Origin: Methanobacteriota archaeon
GTDB taxonomy: Archaea > Halobacteriota > Methanosarcinia > Methanosarcinales > Methanosarcinaceae
Reading direction: 5' to 3'
DNA length: 64,000 nucleotides
Assembly (NCBI GenBank): GCA_030054735.1
Contig: JASGVX010000143.1
Coordinates: 1 to 64,000, forward strand
The notes under the pieces were generated by a model, which saw only the letters and a list, made by a program, of their open reading frames with translations, was not told where the DNA came from and searched no databases. Positions within the stretch are counted from its first letter, which is position 1. Every line of letters starts with the position of its first letter. Below are positions 36,791 through 46,072 of this stretch, one piece after another. Both the position numbers and the translations under genes were made by a program.

Positions 36791-36870
36791 TAAACCATAT
36801 CTAAACCATATCTAAACCATATCAAACCATAACTTAAACTATAATTTAAAACTTCCTGAATATATAAAAT
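36791..36870 (+). promoter_or_regulatory. gap promoter with 11-bp direct repeats
   Basis: Three near-perfect TAAACCATATC units and a partial fourth lie at about 36791-36833, spaced 11 bp apart (one helical turn). A TATA box (ATATATAAAAT, 36860-36870) follows, and the gap ATG is at 36896, so the message is probably leaderless. Regularly phased repeats just upstream of a TATA box are a plausible regulator or TFB-assisting site. Confidence 0.5.
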
Positions 36871-36895
36871 TGAATTAAACAGGACAGAATAATAA

Positions 36896-37903
36896 ATGGT
36901 CAAAGCAAAGATCGCAGTAAATGGTTACGGAACCATAGGAAAAAGAGTTGCAGATGCCGTACAGGCTCAGGATGATATGAAGATCATAGGGGTTTCGAAG
37001 ACAAAACCTAACTATGAGGCTGCAGTAGCTCAGCAGCTTGGGTATGACATATATGCTCCTGCCGCCAATCTTGGGGCCTTTGAAAAAGCAGGAATACCTG
37101 CTGCTGGAAGCATTGAGGAAATGGTGGAGAAATCCGACCTGGTTGTGGACTGCACTCCAGGGGGGATTGGGGAAGAAAACAAATCCCTGTATGAAAAAGC
37201 CGGGGTAAAGGCCATCTGGCAGGGCGGTGAGGATCATGAACTTGCCGGTTACTCTTTTAATACAGTTTCAAATTACGAAGGGGCACTGGGCCTTGATTTC
37301 GTAAGGGTTGTTTCCTGCAATACCACAGGGCTCTGCAGGGTCATCTATCCAATAGACAAAGCCTTTGGGGTAAATAAAGTCAGGGTAACCCTTGCCAGGA
37401 GGGCTGTAGATCCCAATGATATTAAGAAGGGGCCAATTAACGCAATCGTGCCTGACCCTATAAAACTACCCTCTCATCACGGCCCTGATGTGAAGACTGT
37501 TATTCCTCATATAAATATTACCTCAACTGCCATGAAAATTCCTACAACCCTCATGCACCTGCATGCGGTGAACATGGAGCTTAATAAAGAGTGCACTGCC
37601 GAAGATGTAAGGAAAGTGCTCGGTTCACAGTCCAGAGTCCGTTTCATAGGGCAGGGCATATCTTCCACAGCTGAAATAATGGAATTTGCAAGGGACATTA
37701 AGCGCCCAAGAAATGATATGTGGGAGAACTGTATCTGGTCTGACTCTATCACCATAAACGAAGGAGAACTCTACTTCTTCCAGGCAATTCACCAGGAATC
37801 CATTGTGGTTCCGGAAAATGTGGACGCTATCCGCGCAATGATGGAACTTGAGAGTGACGGCGCAAAATCAATCCTGAAAACAGATAAAGCCCTTGGGCTC
37901 TAA
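36896..37903 (+). CDS. gap: type II glyceraldehyde-3-phosphate dehydrogenase
   Basis: A 335-residue archaeal phosphorylating GAPDH that interconverts glyceraldehyde 3-phosphate and 1,3-bisphosphoglycerate, mainly in gluconeogenesis in a methanogen. The Rossmann start is VNGYGTIGKRVADAV. The catalytic Cys141 is in VVSCNTTGLCR, and VTLARRAVDPNDIKKGP and HHGPDVKT are archaeal-type substrate loops. It lacks the bacterial SCTTN motif. No Shine-Dalgarno sequence is seen and the TATA lies ~30 bp upstream, so it is probably leaderless. It is followed by FBPase/IMPase and NAD kinase, making a sugar-phosphate/NADP cluster. Confidence 0.96.
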   Translation: MVKAKIAVNGYGTIGKRVADAVQAQDDMKIIGVSKTKPNYEAAVAQQLGYDIYAPAANLGAFEKAGIPAAGSIEEMVEKSDLVVDCTPGGIGEENKSLYEKAGVKAIWQGGEDHELAGYSFNTVSNYEGALGLDFVRVVSCNTTGLCRVIYPIDKAFGVNKVRVTLARRAVDPNDIKKGPINAIVPDPIKLPSHHGPDVKTVIPHINITSTAMKIPTTLMHLHAVNMELNKECTAEDVRKVLGSQSRVRFIGQGISSTAEIMEFARDIKRPRNDMWENCIWSDSITINEGELYFFQAIHQESIVVPENVDAIRAMMELESDGAKSILKTDKALGL

Positions 37904-38055
37904 ACCCATTCCAGGGCTTATATTTTCAGTGTACTCAAATGAATTTTCTGAGATGAATCTTCAGTGGCTGTCTGAATTCTGATTTCTAAGCCTCGTTTTC
38001 CAAAATCCGGGCTATCTAAAAGGTAACTCTGAGATAAGAAGGACCCGACCCTCAT

Positions 38056-38859
38056 ATGACCTTAGATTCAAACTTATTAAAGTTGTGCCAGATGGCTTTT
38101 AAGGCTGCATACGATGCAACCATTGACCTTGTGGGCACTGATTCGGCAAGCAGCTTCATACGCATGGGAGCTGACGGGACGCCGACTACCAGTATAGACC
38201 AGGCAGCAGAAGATGCTATAGTTGAGGTGCTTAAAGCCGACGGCAGATCCATGAGGATACTCAGCGAAGAGTTTGGAGAACTCTTTATCGGGGATTCACC
38301 TGAATTTACGGTTGTGCTTGACCCTCTCGACGGGTCATACAATGCTTCTGCGGGAATTCCATTCTACAATGTTTCAATTGCTTTTACTTCTCATGACCTC
38401 TCAGACCTGAGGTTCGGGTACGTAAGTAACCTTGCGCTAAAAGAAGAGTTCTATGCAGAAGCTGGAAAAGGAGCGTATCTTAACGGAAATAAAATTAAAC
38501 CCTCTCCTAATTCGGATCTGGATAAGCTCTATATCAGCTTATACGGCTACAGGAATGATACGGAAAGGACACTGAAAATAAGCAGCAATGTCAGGCACGT
38601 CAGGCTCTTAGGGAGCGTGGCGCTTGAGCTCTGTTATGTAGCTTCGGGCAGGCTTGATGCCTTTGTTGACGTCAGAAAAGCCCTGCGTGTAACCGATGTG
38701 GCAGCGGGGCAGCTTATCCTTGAAGAAGCAGGAGGGTGTGTTACTGATGGACATGGAAATATCCTGAGGCTTCCTGATAATGTTGCCGCCAGAGTGGAGA
38801 TGGTCGCATCTAACGGACAGGTGCATAAAAAACTATTAAGTTTACTTTCAAGGGGATAA
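38056..38859 (+). CDS. fructose-1,6-bisphosphatase/inositol monophosphatase family
   Basis: A 267-residue metal-dependent phosphatase of the archaeal IMPase/FBPase type. Metal ligands are in EEFGE, in VLDPLDGSYN (motif A, DPxDGS) and in VTDVAAGQLILEEAGG (motif B). Archaeal members dephosphorylate fructose 1,6-bisphosphate and inositol phosphates. In Methanocaldococcus a related domain is fused to NAD kinase and acts on NADP. Here the NAD kinase gene begins one nucleotide after this stop codon, so an added NADP-phosphatase role is possible. AAGGA lies about 12 nt before the ATG. Confidence 0.9.
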   Translation: MTLDSNLLKLCQMAFKAAYDATIDLVGTDSASSFIRMGADGTPTTSIDQAAEDAIVEVLKADGRSMRILSEEFGELFIGDSPEFTVVLDPLDGSYNASAGIPFYNVSIAFTSHDLSDLRFGYVSNLALKEEFYAEAGKGAYLNGNKIKPSPNSDLDKLYISLYGYRNDTERTLKISSNVRHVRLLGSVALELCYVASGRLDAFVDVRKALRVTDVAAGQLILEEAGGCVTDGHGNILRLPDNVAARVEMVASNGQVHKKLLSLLSRG

Positions 38860-38860
38860 T

Positions 38861-39688
38861 TTGGCAATCAAGAAGATAGGAATCGCATCGCGCTGCGATA
38901 GGCCTGAAGTACTTCAGATGGTAAGGAACATTATCGCAAACTTCCATTCAAAGGTGAAGATCTATGTCTCTACTGCCACAGCTGATGTTTTGGGCATTGA
39001 CGGGACTCCTGTAGAAAAAATGAGGGACGAAGGAGTCGAACTCATTATAACTGTGGGAGGCGATGGGACAGTCCTCAGAAATATTGCCAAAATGAAAGAT
39101 CCTCTCCCTATACTGGGAATTAATATGGGTACTCTCGGCTTTCTCGTAGTTGTGGAGCCTGAAGATGCAATTGAGACTATAGAAGAAGTGCTCTACGGTT
39201 TTTCGTATATAGAAAGGATGCGCATGGATGTCTTTCTCAATAAGGAAATGCTTGAAACAGCTACAAATGAGATTGCTGTAATGTCTGCAAAACCCGCAAA
39301 AATTATCCAGTTAGAAGTCCATGTCAATGAGTGTCTTCTTGATAAGATGCGCGCGGATGGTGTGATTTTTGCAACCCCTACAGGCTCGACCGCATATGCA
39401 ATGAGCGCAGGGGGCCCTATTATAAATCCGAGGATAAATGTAATTGTTGTGGTTCCTGTTGCCCCTTTCAAACTCTCTTCAAGGCCCTGGGTAATTCCTT
39501 CGGACAGCGAAATCACGATAAAACTGTCAAACAATGAAAAAGAGGCTGTAATTGCAATTGACGGACAGAAATCTTACAGGATCAAACCTGGTGATGTTGT
39601 CAAATTAAGGAAATCAAAGTATCCTGCACGTTTTGTCAGAATTTCAGATACCTGCTTTTATGAAAGGGTTCAGCGGAAACTTTCCTGA
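38861..39688 (+). CDS. nadK: NAD kinase
   Basis: A 275-residue enzyme that phosphorylates NAD to NADP. The family signature is TVGGDGTVLRN, and the second conserved region is TPTGSTAYAMSAGGPII. The C-terminal beta-domain includes IDGQKSYRI. The start codon is TTG at 38861, chosen because AGGGG lies just upstream and no nearer ATG fits. It is coupled to the phosphatase upstream with a 1-nt gap. The two adjacent genes correspond to the two halves of the fused Methanocaldococcus enzyme. Confidence 0.93.
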   Translation: MAIKKIGIASRCDRPEVLQMVRNIIANFHSKVKIYVSTATADVLGIDGTPVEKMRDEGVELIITVGGDGTVLRNIAKMKDPLPILGINMGTLGFLVVVEPEDAIETIEEVLYGFSYIERMRMDVFLNKEMLETATNEIAVMSAKPAKIIQLEVHVNECLLDKMRADGVIFATPTGSTAYAMSAGGPIINPRINVIVVVPVAPFKLSSRPWVIPSDSEITIKLSNNEKEAVIAIDGQKSYRIKPGDVVKLRKSKYPARFVRISDTCFYERVQRKLS

Positions 39689-39999
39689 AAAATCCTTATT
39701 TATCTTTATTGTCTTATTTTCTTTTATTTTGAAAAGGCTGGACATCCTTATGGAGTCTCATTCTGAAAATATGTAATTTTACCGCCTCGGAAACTCTTTT
39801 CCTCCGAGGAAAACATTTATACACATGTAGGTAAAGCTAATGCTAATCTTGATAAACATAAGATTTTTTGACATTTAATGGCGTTTTAGCTTCATAGTTC
39901 TTAACCAGACCTTTGAGTTATTTTTCAGGGCTATTAATACAAATCATTAAAAGTAATTATGAACTTCTTCAAATAATAAAATCACGGGAAACATTAACC
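39689..39999 (+). promoter_or_regulatory. promoter region of homocitrate-synthase-type gene
   Basis: CATTTATACAC at about 39809-39819 is the best TATA candidate, giving a leader of about 160 nt. CCTCGGAAACTC...TCCTCCGAGG near 39783-39809 forms an inverted repeat just before it, which could be the nadK terminator or an operator. No gene is seen. Confidence 0.35.
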
Positions 40000-41217
40000 A
40001 TGTCAGAGAGCGAGCAGTACTCCAGAAACACACTTATGGATTTCATTAAATATCGCCCCCTCGATATTGAAATTTGTGACGTAACTCTTCGCGATGGGGA
40101 ACAAACCCCTGGCGTTTTGTTTTCGAAAGAACAGAAACTGGCAATGGCCAGTGAACTTGATTCCATAGGTGTTGAGGTTATAGAAGCCGGCTTTCCGGTA
40201 GTTTCCGCATACGAAAAAGATATTGTAAAGGCAATCGCAAACCAGGGCTTTAATTCGAGGATATGCTGTCTCTCAAGAGCAGTAAAGGGGGATGTGGATT
40301 CTGCCCTTGAATGTGATGTTGATATCGTGAGCATTTTCATTGCAATGTCCGACATGCACCTCAAGTATAAGTACCACAGAAGTCTTGAGGATATGCTCGG
40401 CTGCGCTAAGGAGGCCATAGAATATGCAAGTGATCACGGTTTAAAAGTTCGTTTTGCAGCGGAGGATGCAAGCCGTACCCCGATTGACCGCCTCAAGCAG
40501 GCTTTCAAGGAAGTTGAAACCGAATACAAAGTGCAGTACGTAAGCATTGCAGATACAATTGGCATCCTGAATCCTGCTACAACCTACTATCTTGTAAATG
40601 AGATATTCAGGTCCGTAAACACTTCTATATGTATCCACTGCCACGATGACCTTGGCATGGCTACAGCCAATACCCTTGCGGCCGCAGAAGCTGGAGCAAA
40701 GCAGCTCCATACGACAGTTAATGCTATAGGAGAAAGGGCAGGAAACGCTTCCTTAGAAGAGGTTCTGGTCGCCCTCAGGGTTCAGTACGGTATAGACCGC
40801 TATGATACTACCAGGCTTACCTCTCTTTCCAGAATGGTTTCGGAATATTCGGGAATTACTCCTCCGGTAAACAAAGCCGTTGTTGGACAGAACACTTTCA
40901 CGCACGAGTCCGGAATCCATGTAGCTGCAATTCTGGAAGAGCCGCGTACCTACGAACTTTTCCTCCCCGAGATGGTGGGCGGAAAACGCAACCTTGTTGT
41001 CGGAAAGCACACAGGCACAAAAGCCCTAAAAGGCATCATCAACAGCATAGGCTTCTGCCTTGAACGGGAAGAGCTATGTGCACTGATTGAAAAAGTCAAG
41101 GTCTGCACTGAAGAAAAGCGTAAAAGCATCTCCCAGGACCAGCTTGAAAAGCTGATTGCTCAGGTAAAACAGGAACAGAAAGTTCCAGTGAGCGACAAAG
41201 AGAAGCTTTCTATATAA
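40000..41217 (+). CDS. aksA: homocitrate synthase family (probable AksA)
   Basis: A 405-residue member of the isopropylmalate/homocitrate/citramalate synthase family. The TIM barrel begins with DVTLRDGEQTPGV, and the metal/His motif is HCHDDLGMATANTLAA. NAIGERAGNASLEEV and FTHESGIHVAAIL are family signatures. It lacks the ~120-residue regulatory domain of LeuA and CimA, which favours homocitrate-type enzymes. In methanogens AksA condenses 2-oxoglutarate with acetyl-CoA and extends the chain toward the 7-mercaptoheptanoyl part of coenzyme B; NifV is the alternative. The ATG at 40000 is preferred; an upstream TTG (39913) adds 29 residues unlike the family. Confidence 0.7.
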   Translation: MSESEQYSRNTLMDFIKYRPLDIEICDVTLRDGEQTPGVLFSKEQKLAMASELDSIGVEVIEAGFPVVSAYEKDIVKAIANQGFNSRICCLSRAVKGDVDSALECDVDIVSIFIAMSDMHLKYKYHRSLEDMLGCAKEAIEYASDHGLKVRFAAEDASRTPIDRLKQAFKEVETEYKVQYVSIADTIGILNPATTYYLVNEIFRSVNTSICIHCHDDLGMATANTLAAAEAGAKQLHTTVNAIGERAGNASLEEVLVALRVQYGIDRYDTTRLTSLSRMVSEYSGITPPVNKAVVGQNTFTHESGIHVAAILEEPRTYELFLPEMVGGKRNLVVGKHTGTKALKGIINSIGFCLEREELCALIEKVKVCTEEKRKSISQDQLEKLIAQVKQEQKVPVSDKEKLSI

Positions 41218-41272
41218 AAGCCCTGACTTTTATATAAAAGTCATCTTCTCTTTTTCTCTGATTTAAATTTTT

Positions 41273-42193
41273 TCAGTTATCTTTTCTCCTCTGGATTTTT
41301 ATCTTGCAGGTGCAAGCTCTTTTACTTGTGGTTTTGGCAGAAGGTTTTACGGCAAATAAACATGCAAGTGCAAACAGAGCAATTGTAGAGCCTATGTTCA
41401 GGAAAGGAGTAGATGGAGTACTTTTCGACGCAGGATTGTCTAGAGTCCAGTGCCTGATGTCCTCAACAGTATTCCCCTCTACAGCAAAACACTCCCGAGT
41501 CCCGTTTTGTTCATATGTGAAAACCCAGATTTCTCCATTTATCTCTGAGGAAATTTCTATCGCCTTCAATTCTCCAGGATCTATCCCTGCTTCAAAAGCA
41601 TTTTTTTCGGCCAGTTCAATTGCCCTGTCTTTTGAGCGGACAGGACCTGAGAGGAGAAACTCCGGTTGTTCAAATTTTACGTATTCATATGCCCCTGTGC
41701 TATGTTCAACCCCCCTGCCAAAGCTCCAGCTTTCGTTGCTTAAACTTATTTGCACTTTATAGGGACCGTTTAATTCGTTCTTACGAATTCTGCCTCCTTC
41801 AAAATTAAGGGTTACAGTACTGGTTTTTTCATCCAGGTAGGTAGAATTTGTTGCGTGGTTAAGCATACGAAACTCGTGGGTTCTTGAGCCATTACTCTCA
41901 TTAAAACCCAGGTCTACGCTCAGGTCTCCAGTAAAATAATAATTGGAAGACACGTTACTTTGAGCGTTAAATTTAACCACCAGATAGTCATACAACCCGT
42001 CCCCGTCCATGTCCAGCCCGTAATCTGAAACCGGCCCAAGGATTTGTACAGGCACTTGAGGATTTTTTACCTTATCAGGGTCAAGATCCGCCACAGCAGT
42101 ATTTACCGAGGCAAAAAGCACCACCAGTAAAAGGCCAATATGAAAGAATATCCGCTTTTTGTTCTCAATCGAGAGGTATCTTCTCGAATTCAT
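41273..42193 (-). CDS. secreted or membrane-anchored PepSY-like protein
   Basis: A 306-residue envelope protein. Residues about 14-36 form a signal peptide or anchor (FFHIGLLLVVLFASVNTAVA), and residues about 270-288 a second hydrophobic segment before a basic tail, so both ends may be membrane-bound. LDMDGDGLYDYLVV is an Asp-rich calcium-loop-like motif. The region about 190-255 (KDRAIELAEKNAFEAGI... WVFTYEQNGTRECFAVEG) resembles a PepSY fold. Several N-x-S/T sites suit an extracellular glycoprotein. No enzyme motif is seen. It is convergent with the homocitrate-synthase-type gene. Confidence 0.6.
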   Translation of the reverse strand: MNSRRYLSIENKKRIFFHIGLLLVVLFASVNTAVADLDPDKVKNPQVPVQILGPVSDYGLDMDGDGLYDYLVVKFNAQSNVSSNYYFTGDLSVDLGFNESNGSRTHEFRMLNHATNSTYLDEKTSTVTLNFEGGRIRKNELNGPYKVQISLSNESWSFGRGVEHSTGAYEYVKFEQPEFLLSGPVRSKDRAIELAEKNAFEAGIDPGELKAIEISSEINGEIWVFTYEQNGTRECFAVEGNTVEDIRHWTLDNPASKSTPSTPFLNIGSTIALFALACLFAVKPSAKTTSKRACTCKIKIQRRKDN

Positions 42194-42762
42194 TATTACA
42201 TGCTCCAGTTCTAAGCCATTTCCAGTTCAAATTTTCAACTAAAAATTAAAATGAAAATAAAAAATTTAGGGTTAAAATATAATAAATTGAGGCTTTGCTA
42301 TTTTTCTTTAAATTACTCATTTTTCCTAAATAAGTATCGAAAAATATCTCTTTGCCAAAACATTTAATATTTTTCTTCTAAATATAATTAAAGGATTAAT
42401 AGTAAGGATTATATCTAATTAAATCTATTTTAAGTTGCTAATTTCTAAACAAACCATAAAAAGGTATAATACATGATATAAATTATTTGTAAGGGATATA
42501 AGTATTTTTTGCTACAACTGGGTGATTTTTTAGAGATTAGAAAAATAATAGTTCTAAGCCTGAAAAGTGTTGAAGATAGAAAAAAATATGAAAATATATT
42601 TGGAAAAAAAGCAGAAGACAAAAAGGAGCTTTTAGAAAGTTGAATATCTGAGTAAGTAAAAGTATTTTTTTAAAAAAAAGAGAATTTAATGCGTTTAATT
42701 TAATTTTATAGCATTAATAGCCAAATTGGCAAAGGCTCAATTAAAAAATGTTTTTCAGGGCT
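42194..42762. other. AT-rich intergenic region with solitary IS end
   Basis: No gene was found. From 42630 to 42735 the DNA matches the reverse complement of 2340-2450, the right border of the transposase fragment at 2439-2920. An IS of that type therefore once sat here and only its end remains. Confidence 0.55.
42630..42735 (+). repeat. solitary IS right end (matches 2340-2450 inverted)
   Basis: AGAAAGTTGAATATCTGAG through GCCAAATTGGCAAAGGCTC corresponds base for base, with few changes, to the reverse complement of 2340-2450. The first part encodes the last residues of the transposase, and the last part is the outer terminus. Confidence 0.75.
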
Positions 42763-45081
42763 TTAAGCCCTGTATGTTGAAACCCACTCAGGCCTTTCCG
42801 GCGGTTTTGCCTTCAGCATTTCCCTCCATTTTTCATCTGTCAGGCGTTCAGACATGGATTGCTTGAACTCGTAATGGCTCATAACGGGGCCTGCAGCCAG
42901 GAAAATCCTGCCATCAGGGGTCATGTAAGCCACAATTAGTATGTCTACGTACCCTGTCCCTTCCTCAAGCACCTGTTCGTTATTCGGTTCGGTGTGGACA
43001 TCTGCAACGAGGGTAGTCTTCATTGTTTCTTCATCGGAGCTCATTTTAATGATTTCTCCAAACTTGAAAATATAATATTTGTCCTCTTCTGTCAGTTCCT
43101 CATTTTCAAGTTCCTTTTCGGAAATCTCAATGAGCTTTTCCAGGTTCCTCTCAAAGCTTTCAAAGTTTCTTCCAGTATCTTCATCAAGCGCATCCATTTC
43201 TTCAATCCCGTCTGCAGTCATCCGGGTAAGAGCAAGCAGCCGGTTATAAAATTCAGGGACAGGCTCCACAAACCCAATGGAATTATCTCCAAACACAGGC
43301 ATCGAAACATTCATCCCATAGCTTTGCTTGGCATAGAGAATTGTATCGTGCCTGAGTTCGGTCCAGGAAGCAAGAGAAGTACTCAGTTCTTTATCCTGCC
43401 AGGCTTCAGTCTGCATAAAGGTGGGATAGCCTTTACCATAGTCATTCAGGAGTGGTTTGAGAGAAAATAACCATGACCAGTAGAGGTTTCTGTTCCAGTC
43501 GGCTGTACTGAAATTCGAAAACTCAGAACTCAGTTCGCTATACTGGATACTGTAATTCTTATAACTGGAATCGTTCAGTTCGTCAAGCCAGTAAACAGCC
43601 CTCTCAGATCCCATGAGAGCCATTGCATCAAGCCCACGCGGGAAACCCCTATTGTTCCCGTATTCGGAATATATATATGTAAAAGGCACCTGTTCCTGAC
43701 TTCCGGTGTAATCTTTAGTATAGGGGCCAGTGAGCCTGGAAAAGATGTAAGAGTCTGGGATAAAACGCTGCCCCATAAACCTGAAGCCTTTCGTATCCTC
43801 AAGAAGTTCATCGGCCTGCTCAGCCGTCAGAATTGGCTCATGGGTTCCGCTTCCTGTCCCTCCATAGATCTCCGGGCTCCGGTATCCTGCAAGCTCTATT
43901 TTTAGCTCTTCCATCATTTTTGTGTTAAAATTCTTTGATCCGTTCCCGAATACTGTCCCCATTGCTTCCATATATTCATAAGGCCCAAGATCATCAGAGG
44001 CACCGACATAAAAAGCAGTGATTGCATAAATCCGGCCCCATTTCTTAAAAAGATCTGGATTAGATTCAAGCCAGGAGCTAATCAGGCTTGCCTGGATGGT
44101 CTGGATGCGGGCTTCTTTTTCAGGGTCTTCTGCCTCGATTAATTTTCCTTTAAGAAGCATGCTCATCCTGCCGTGCCACATGAAGGCTTTGAAGTAATTT
44201 TGCAATTTTTCGGAGCTGCTGTAGTGGCCTCTTGGCAGATACTGGGAATAGTCTTCATTGTACAGGAAAATCGGAGAGACAGAAAAGCTTTCGTGTGCTT
44301 CTATTAGAGCAAGTTCGGCTTTAACGTCATTATTTACAAAAGAAGGAATTTCAAACTGATATTTAATCTGCTCTTCTTTAGGCTGGAGCAGGCTCAGTGC
44401 AAGAGCAAAGTAAGCTGCGTTTCTTCTTGCAGCTTCCTTTTCCTCTCCTGATACGCTCCTGTATTTTTCAACTGAAGCATCAAGCAGGGTCTTGTCAAGT
44501 TCCCACAAAAGGTCGTACAGTTCATTTTGCTCTACCTGGCTCATACTGTCGTCAAACTGGACATGGTAGAGGTGGAGAAGGGTATCCGAAGTTATAAAAA
44601 TCTGCTTCCCTCCGTTTCCAAGCCTGCTATACATAGCAGTGATATCTTCTTCTTCCGGATTGTAAGGGTTGGAAATTAGCACAAATCCGTTCTCTTTCAG
44701 CTTTTTAAGAGCTGCCTCATCTGTCAAAAAACTCTGTGAAAACTCTTCGTAGTTTGAGACCTCTGATTCTTTGAGGGGCAGTTCATACTGGGGCGTTTTC
44801 AGTTCTATATCAAGGGCTTCAAGCCTGTAGTTACCTGCAAGAGACGAAATTCCTGTTTCAAAATCAGAAAGGTTTAGTTCTTCGGTTTTCAGATGACCAG
44901 TCGAAGAGCTTTCATTACCCACTTCATCTGTATTTTCATTCCCATTTTCCACACCTAATGTGGGACTTTGCTTAAGGCATCCTCCTGTAAAAAGGAAGGC
45001 CAGTAAAATAAGAAATATTAAAAGAGTTACAAATGCATTAATTCTATTTTTCATTCTTTCATCCCGGCTGCTTTGCATCAA
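42763..45081 (-). CDS. DUF3160 lipoprotein
   Basis: A large extracytoplasmic protein of 772 residues, or 763 if it starts at the ATG at 45054. The N-terminus has a hydrophobic stretch ending in LFTGGCLKQ, a lipobox that would anchor it to the membrane by a lipid on Cys. The rest is the DUF3160 domain, with ITSDTLLHLYHVQFDDSMS near the front and a C-terminal YVDILIVAYMTPDGRIFLAAGPVMS region. DUF3160 proteins occur in many methanogens and bacteria, often as surface proteins; their activity is unknown. Acidic composition and a Glu/Asn/Gly-rich linker after the lipobox support an exported location. Confidence 0.8.
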   Translation of the reverse strand: MMQSSRDERMKNRINAFVTLLIFLILLAFLFTGGCLKQSPTLGVENGNENTDEVGNESSSTGHLKTEELNLSDFETGISSLAGNYRLEALDIELKTPQYELPLKESEVSNYEEFSQSFLTDEAALKKLKENGFVLISNPYNPEEEDITAMYSRLGNGGKQIFITSDTLLHLYHVQFDDSMSQVEQNELYDLLWELDKTLLDASVEKYRSVSGEEKEAARRNAAYFALALSLLQPKEEQIKYQFEIPSFVNNDVKAELALIEAHESFSVSPIFLYNEDYSQYLPRGHYSSSEKLQNYFKAFMWHGRMSMLLKGKLIEAEDPEKEARIQTIQASLISSWLESNPDLFKKWGRIYAITAFYVGASDDLGPYEYMEAMGTVFGNGSKNFNTKMMEELKIELAGYRSPEIYGGTGSGTHEPILTAEQADELLEDTKGFRFMGQRFIPDSYIFSRLTGPYTKDYTGSQEQVPFTYIYSEYGNNRGFPRGLDAMALMGSERAVYWLDELNDSSYKNYSIQYSELSSEFSNFSTADWNRNLYWSWLFSLKPLLNDYGKGYPTFMQTEAWQDKELSTSLASWTELRHDTILYAKQSYGMNVSMPVFGDNSIGFVEPVPEFYNRLLALTRMTADGIEEMDALDEDTGRNFESFERNLEKLIEISEKELENEELTEEDKYYIFKFGEIIKMSSDEETMKTTLVADVHTEPNNEQVLEEGTGYVDILIVAYMTPDGRIFLAAGPVMSHYEFKQSMSERLTDEKWREMLKAKPPERPEWVSTYRA

Positions 45082-45210
45082 TATCGTATTAGAGCGTTGT
45101 TCTCCCAGATAAGTGGGGTTTGCCTTCCAGGTCTACAGGTTCAGTTGTAAGGTTCAAAATCCGATCAAATATTTCAAACTATTCAAAATCCCGTTAAGTA
45201 AAATCCAGAT

Positions 45211-45283
45211 AAAACGCATATGAAATTCTTCGAATAACAGGCACAAAAAATGAAAGTACCTGAAAGCACTTTCATGCTAAAAT
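45211..45283 (+). repeat. family A repeat, copy 3
   Basis: AAAACGCATATGAAATTC through TTTCATGCTAAAATAG, almost identical to the copies at 52064 and 34358. It lies between the DUF3160 gene start and the 161-aa gene end. Confidence 0.87.
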
Positions 45284-45294
45284 AGATGTGCTGG

Positions 45295-45780
45295 TCAGAT
45301 ATCAAAACTAACCTTTAATACTTCACACTGTGGCATATTTGTAATTTCTACACCCTCAGGTGTCCCTATAATTTCCATGCTATCAAATTCATTTGAACCG
45401 CAGAGCACATCCTGGTTCGGGTGCGTGCCTGGTGTTATACTGCAGCTCAGGACAGTCTTTTTACCTGCCGATACCACGATTGGAAGCCTTGGCGATGCAG
45501 GATGGTTTTTTGGAAGAACTATTAATGGTGACCTGATTTCCCGAATCATGAAGAGAACGCATTTAAGCCCCTTCTCAGTTTTTTTATCCACAGAAAGTGC
45601 AGAAGCAACAATCAGGTCATGGGGTTCCAGTCCGAGTACGATCTCTTCGCTTTCAGTTTCCAGAAAAAACTGTCCACTCAGACCTGCTTTCACAATAGCC
45701 ACTATTCCTGCCGTGCCGCGCAGGAGAAGCATTTCACTTTCGTCCAGTAAAATGTCTTTAGATGTTGTCGGTTTTTTCAT
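45295..45780 (-). CDS. hypothetical protein, 161 aa
   Basis: A soluble, beta-rich-looking protein without signal peptide. Recognisable stretches are GTAGIVAIVKAGLSGQFFLE, the middle KCVLFMIREIRSPLIVLPKN and a C-terminal GTPEGVEITNMPQCEVLKVS. Three cysteines are present but not in metal-binding spacing. I do not recognise a family. The small zinc-ribbon gene lies 48 nt upstream on the same strand, so the two may be cotranscribed. Confidence 0.6.
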   Translation of the reverse strand: MKKPTTSKDILLDESEMLLLRGTAGIVAIVKAGLSGQFFLETESEEIVLGLEPHDLIVASALSVDKKTEKGLKCVLFMIREIRSPLIVLPKNHPASPRLPIVVSAGKKTVLSCSITPGTHPNQDVLCGSNEFDSMEIIGTPEGVEITNMPQCEVLKVSFDI

Positions 45781-45827
45781 GTTAAAAATAAGTATCTAAA
45801 AAATCCAGCTGATTATCAGGGTTCTTA

Positions 45828-45980
45828 TCAGGATTCTGCGACATTACCTGACTGGCAGGAAGGGCACTTTACATTCTTGCCAATGCCTTTGAATTTATTC
45901 CCACAGTTCTTGCAAACATAATTTTTAACCGGTAATTTTCCTTCCAGGTCCAGATCAAAAGCATCTCCAACACTACACAT
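45828..45980 (-). CDS. small zinc-ribbon protein, 50 aa
   Basis: A short gene missed by a usual length cut-off. The product has YVCKNCGNKF and VKCPSCQSG, two CxxC knuckles 15 residues apart, which is a typical zinc ribbon. It begins MCSVGDAFDLDLEGKLPVKN. AAGGAGATA precedes it; the ATG at 45980 lies 9 nt from the GGAG, while an ATG at 45986 lies only 3 nt away, so I prefer 45980. Small zinc ribbons often bind nucleic acid or act as rubredoxin-like modules, but function cannot be told here. It is probably cotranscribed with the 161-aa gene. Confidence 0.75.
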   Translation of the reverse strand: MCSVGDAFDLDLEGKLPVKNYVCKNCGNKFKGIGKNVKCPSCQSGNVAES

Positions 45981-46072
45981 TATCATTATCTCCTTAGTTT
46001 TGTCAAGTGGTTTTCTCTAATAATATAAACTACATATTCTTACTCTTACTTCTCCAATTAATAACTTTCCAT

